Shown: piece by piece, positions 5,086 to 8,092 of the stretch
Layout: the number at the start of each line of letters is the position of its first letter
Numbering within the stretch: the first letter of the stretch is position 1
Source of the DNA: a bacterium
Lineage (GTDB): Bacteria > Hydrogenedentota > Hydrogenedentia > Hydrogenedentiales > SLHB01
Reading direction: 5' to 3'
Assembly (NCBI GenBank): GCA_024231375.1
Contig: JAAEQP010000590.1
Location: forward strand, 1-8,092
Length of the DNA: 8,092 nt
Notes under the pieces: generated by a model
What the model was told of the DNA's origin: nothing
What the model saw: the letters and a program-made list of their open reading frames with translations, nothing else
Database searches by the model: none
Position numbers and translations under genes: made by a program

Positions 5086-7326
5086 ATGAGATTCTTGTGT
5101 GCCGGAGCGGTTGTCGTTTGTTGCGCTTTGGGAGCTGCGTCGCAGGGCGTGGACCTGGCCGCCCTCGACGGGTGGGACATCGTAGTGGACACCAAAGCGA
5201 GTCCCAGCGAGGCCAATGCAGGACGCCAGTTCCAACACTTCCTGGAGAGGGCAGGTGGCGGCCGGTTGCCCATCGTGGCCGAGGTGGACCGGCCGAACCG
5301 GCATGTGTTCATCGGCAGGGGCGAAGCCATGCAAGCCAATCCCGCGGGCTTCGATGTATCCGATTTCGGCGAGGAAGATCTGCGCATCGTCATCGGCGGA
5401 GACACGATTGTCATCGCGGGAGGCCGCCCGCGCGGTACGCTCTACGGTGTGTACACGTTTCTGGAGGACTACCTGGGCGTCCGGTTCCTGACCCACGACC
5501 ACATCCACGTGCCCCCGGTGGGCGTATGGCGCGCGGTCGGGCCCGTGGACCGGTTCTATCACCCGCCCCTTGCCTCCCGCTGGAGCTTCTACGCGGAAAC
5601 CAACCGGCACTCCGTGTTCGCGTCGCAGAACCGGACGAATACAGTGCCGACCGAACCGGAACTCGGCGCCAAGACCACCTTGGAGAACATCAACCACACG
5701 TTCCTGTTCCTGATGCCCTCCCAGGCGTACGGCAAGGCTCATCCCGAGTACTATGCGATGGTTGACGGGAAACGCATTGCCCATGTGGACAACGACTCCT
5801 ACAAGACCCAGTTGTGTCTGACGAATCCGGACGTGTTGCGCATCATGACGGACAAGGTGTTGGCCCAGTTGCGCGCCAATCCGGATAGGAAGAACGTGTC
5901 GGTCAGTCAGAACGACAATCAGGTCTACTGCACGTGTCCGAAGTGCGCGGCCATCGACGAACGCGAAGGCACGCCCATGGGGTCCCTGCTCACGTTCGTA
6001 AACGCCATCGCCGAGGAAGTGTCCACGGAATTCCCGGACGCGCTGGTGGGCACGTTGGCCTACCAATACTCGCGCGAAGCACCGGAACACCTGAAACCCC
6101 ATCCCAACGTACAGATTCAGTTGTGCAGCATCGAATGCTGCATGTTCCACGCCATTGACGATCCTGATTGCGCCCAGAACGTGGAATTCTGCCGGGATCT
6201 GGCCGAGTGGGGCGCGATTTGCAGCAACGTGTCCATCTGGAACTACAACACCAATTTCGGCAACTACCTGCTCCCCTGTCCGAACCTGCGATCCATCGGT
6301 CCCAATATCCGGTACTTCGTCGACAACGGCGCCATGGGCGTCTTCATGCAGGCGGTGTACAACACGACGGGCGGCGAACTGTCCGACCTTCGCAATTACG
6401 TCATCGCCAACCTGCTGTGGGACCCCAACAAGAGCGGCGAGACCCTGATAGACGAGTTCCTGCGGCTGCACTACGGCCCCGCCGCTCCGCCCATTCGCCA
6501 ATTCATCAACCTGGTTCACGACAACGCGCGCGACAAGAACTGCCATAGCAAAGGCTGCGGCGGTTCGGCGGAAATGTTTGGCATCGACGAGCACATCGCT
6601 CAAACGGGCATGGACGCCTTTGTCGAAGCGCTTGAACTCGCCGGCGACGACCCATTCCTGCGCGCACGCGTTGAGAAGGCTTCGTTGTGCGCCTATCGAG
6701 CCGCCTTGGAGCCCTATTTTGCGCTCGACCCCAAGAGCCTGGCCGATTCGGAATTCATTGCGCGCATGCTGCCGTTGCGTGAGCAGTTTCTTGCGCTTTG
6801 CGAGAAGTACGGTGTCGAGAAACTGACCGAAGGCGGCACGGTCGAGGCATTCAAGACCTACACGCCCCCGGTTGCCGCGTTGACCGGACGCCGCGTGGTT
6901 CAACTTCCCGAACGCTGGCGGTTCAAGACGGATCCCAAGAACGTCGGCGAAGGCGAAGCCTGGTTCAAGCAGACGCCGGACGAAAGTTGGGAGACCCTGT
7001 CCATTCATCAACCTTGGGAGTTTCAAGGCCACGATTCCTACGATGGCTACGCGTGGTACACGGTCGAGATGGTCGTGCCCGAGGTGGCCGAGAGGACCTT
7101 GTGGATCCTGTTCGGCGCCGTGGACGAGACCTTCGATCTGTGGATCGACGGTGAGCGAGCCGGCGAAAGCAAGGGCGCGGGGATCGCGTTGTGGGACAAA
7201 CCCGTGGCCATCGACATCACCGACAAATGCACGCCCGGCGAGAAGGCTCGGTTCACCATGCGCGTCCACGACGCGGGCTACGCAGGCGGTATCTGGAAGC
7301 CCGTGTGGCTCACCGCGAGCGACTGA
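5086..7326 (+). CDS. Secreted DUF4838-domain protein, alpha-glucuronidase-like N-terminus and C-terminal beta-sandwich
   Basis: This 746-residue protein starts with a Sec signal peptide (residues 1 to about 19, GAAS-Q cleavage), so it acts outside the cytoplasm. Residues about 30-140 resemble the N-terminal domain of GH67 alpha-glucuronidases and related proteins, with HVFIGRGEA at 73-81 and RGTLYGVYTFLEDYLGVRFL at 116-135. Residues about 160-480 match the DUF4838 pattern: SQNDNQVYCTCPKC at 274-287, whose Cys282, Cys284 and Cys287 form the usual C-x-C-x2-C cluster, and LCSIECCMFH at 346-355. DUF4838 is thought to have a glycoside-hydrolase-like barrel, but I know of no settled substrate and do not assign catalytic residues. 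Residues about 605-746 look like a GH2-type galactose-binding beta-sandwich (WRFKTDPKN, YAWYTVEM, FDLWIDGE, GGIWKPVWL). Action on a uronic-acid polysaccharide is inferred. It is followed after 12 nt by the LysE-type gene. Confidence 0.88.
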   Translation: MRFLCAGAVVVCCALGAASQGVDLAALDGWDIVVDTKASPSEANAGRQFQHFLERAGGGRLPIVAEVDRPNRHVFIGRGEAMQANPAGFDVSDFGEEDLRIVIGGDTIVIAGGRPRGTLYGVYTFLEDYLGVRFLTHDHIHVPPVGVWRAVGPVDRFYHPPLASRWSFYAETNRHSVFASQNRTNTVPTEPELGAKTTLENINHTFLFLMPSQAYGKAHPEYYAMVDGKRIAHVDNDSYKTQLCLTNPDVLRIMTDKVLAQLRANPDRKNVSVSQNDNQVYCTCPKCAAIDEREGTPMGSLLTFVNAIAEEVSTEFPDALVGTLAYQYSREAPEHLKPHPNVQIQLCSIECCMFHAIDDPDCAQNVEFCRDLAEWGAICSNVSIWNYNTNFGNYLLPCPNLRSIGPNIRYFVDNGAMGVFMQAVYNTTGGELSDLRNYVIANLLWDPNKSGETLIDEFLRLHYGPAAPPIRQFINLVHDNARDKNCHSKGCGGSAEMFGIDEHIAQTGMDAFVEALELAGDDPFLRARVEKASLCAYRAALEPYFALDPKSLADSEFIARMLPLREQFLALCEKYGVEKLTEGGTVEAFKTYTPPVAALTGRRVVQLPERWRFKTDPKNVGEGEAWFKQTPDESWETLSIHQPWEFQGHDSYDGYAWYTVEMVVPEVAERTLWILFGAVDETFDLWIDGERAGESKGAGIALWDKPVAIDITDKCTPGEKARFTMRVHDAGYAGGIWKPVWLTASD

Positions 7327-7330
7327 GGAG
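7326..7330 (+). promoter_or_regulatory. Shine-Dalgarno overlapping the upstream stop codon
   Basis: AGGAG begins on the last base of the TGA stop (7324-7326) of the DUF4838 gene and lies 8 nt before the ATG at 7339. A ribosome ending the first gene would sit over the start site of the second, which favours co-transcription and translational coupling. Confidence 0.8.
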
Positions 7331-7338
7331 TTCCTTTC

Positions 7339-7962
7339 ATGACCGCGACTTCGCTCCTGTACTTCCTGGGCGCATCGGTGGCCCTGACGCTGGCGCCGGG
7401 GCCGGACAACGTGTTTGTAGTGACCCAGGGCCTGTCGCGTGGACGCAAGGCGGCGATGGTGACGGCCCTCGGCATGTGCAGTGGGATCAGCGTGCATACT
7501 ACGGCCGCGGCCCTCGGCGTATCGGCCGTGTTCTACTCGTCGGCTTTGGCGTTCCAGGTGGTGAAGTACGCGGGCGCGGCGTATCTGATCTACCTGGCGT
7601 ACAGGGCCATTCGCGAACACCGCGCCCTCGTAGAACAGGACCCGGCCCACGCCATCAGCGGATTCGGCCTGTTCAAGCGCGGATTTCTCATGAACGTCCT
7701 CAATCCGAAGGTGGCCATGTTCTTCCTGGCGTTTCTGCCTCAGTTCACAAGCGAAGAACACGGAAACGTGACCTTCCAAATGATCGTGCTGGGGCTTATC
7801 TTCATGGCCCAAGGCGTGGTGCTGTTCACCGCCATCGGATTCTTCTCAGGTAGCCTGGGCGATCTCGTGCTGAAACGGCCCACGGTGGCGAAGTGCTTCT
7901 CGTGGCTGTCGGCCGGCATCTTCGCATCCTTGGGGCTCAAACTGGCCCTGGCGCAACGGTAA
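7339..7962 (+). CDS. LysE/RhtB-family exporter of amino acids or related small molecules
   Basis: A 207-residue inner-membrane protein, the normal length for LysE/RhtB exporters. The signature APGPDNVFVVTQGLSRG at 19-35 follows the first hydrophobic segment. Further family features are a second helix at about 39-65, KYAGAAYLIYLAYRAIR at 76-92 and the conserved NVLNPKVAMFFLAFLPQF at 119-136, then two C-terminal hydrophobic segments. Known members export lysine, homoserine, threonine and similar compounds by proton antiport; the substrate here is not readable. The ATG at 7339 has an AGGAG 8 nt upstream. No separate promoter is evident in the 12-nt gap, so it is probably expressed with the DUF4838 gene. 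Whether the two share a physiological role or only a transcript is unknown. Confidence 0.92.
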   Translation: MTATSLLYFLGASVALTLAPGPDNVFVVTQGLSRGRKAAMVTALGMCSGISVHTTAAALGVSAVFYSSALAFQVVKYAGAAYLIYLAYRAIREHRALVEQDPAHAISGFGLFKRGFLMNVLNPKVAMFFLAFLPQFTSEEHGNVTFQMIVLGLIFMAQGVVLFTAIGFFSGSLGDLVLKRPTVAKCFSWLSAGIFASLGLKLALAQR

Positions 7963-8092
7963 ACGCAACAGGATTGCGCGATTCGTCCCGTTTGATCGCA
8001 CGGCGACTCACGAAAGCGGGGACTGTACCAAGCAAGTCTTCGAGCGAGACGGGACTGTGGAGCCGTTGAAAAAGTCACATGTCCACCAGAAC
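7963..8092. other. Non-coding right edge with short repeat-like motifs
   Basis: A short hairpin after the exporter stop, GCGCAA (7951-7956) with TTGCGC (7974-7979), has no T-run, so termination is unproven. GGGACTGT occurs twice in the same orientation (8019-8026 and 8051-8058), 32 bp apart. CCGTTGAAAAAGTC at 8063-8076 resembles sequences I associate with ends of mobile elements or REP-like repeats, but no transposase reading frame is visible before the window ends. Confidence 0.35.

Noticed and set aside
5059..7812. A 917-codon minus-strand open frame opposite the DUF4838 and exporter genes
   Set aside because: Its translation is Arg/His/Gln/Val-rich with no domain, signal or membrane pattern, and it mirrors codon bias of the well-supported genes on the other strand.

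Overview
The window is GC-rich, tightly coded bacterial DNA with five protein genes. Three are on the minus strand (1-1866, 2135-3469, 3559-4827) and two on the plus strand (5086-7326, 7339-7962). No rRNA, tRNA, CRISPR array, phage gene or intact transposase was seen. The mix of an exported FecR/DUF6600-type protein, a secreted DUF4838 (alpha-glucuronidase-like) protein and simple secondary transporters suits a heterotrophic member of the PVC group or a related lineage such as Hydrogenedentota. That placement is inference from gene families; no taxonomic marker is present.

Left part (1-1866): one long minus-strand gene runs off the left edge. It has no stop in the window, so a search requiring both ends would miss it and show only shadow frames. 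It encodes a secreted protein with a signal peptide, a FecR-like domain, a Trp/Tyr-rich DUF6600-like region, and a long Ser/Thr/Arg tail ending in perfect 12-residue (36-bp) tandem repeats that continue to the edge. A perfect 10-bp inverted repeat brackets its mRNA leader and would bury the ribosome binding site.

Middle (2135-4827): two minus-strand transporters, an MFS permease followed 89 bp later by an SDF/DAACS-family sodium:amino-acid or dicarboxylate symporter. The symporter has Glu where the archetype GltPh has the substrate-binding Arg397, so its substrate is probably not an acidic amino acid.

Divergent control region (4828-5085): it holds a degenerate copy of a dispersed hairpin repeat, a second GC-rich hairpin, a good sigma70-type promoter (TTGACT-17-TACACT) with CAACGG/CCGTTG half-sites over it, and a strong Shine-Dalgarno for the rightward genes.

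Right part (5086-7962): a secreted DUF4838 protein with a C-terminal beta-sandwich, then a LysE/RhtB-type exporter whose Shine-Dalgarno overlaps the upstream stop codon. The two are probably one operon. The last 130 bp are non-coding with short repeat-like motifs.

Most of the window is ordinary metabolism and transport. I see no clear new multi-gene system. The points most worth following are the repeat-tailed FecR/DUF6600 protein with its structured leader, the altered symporter binding site, and the coupling of a polysaccharide-type enzyme to a LysE exporter.
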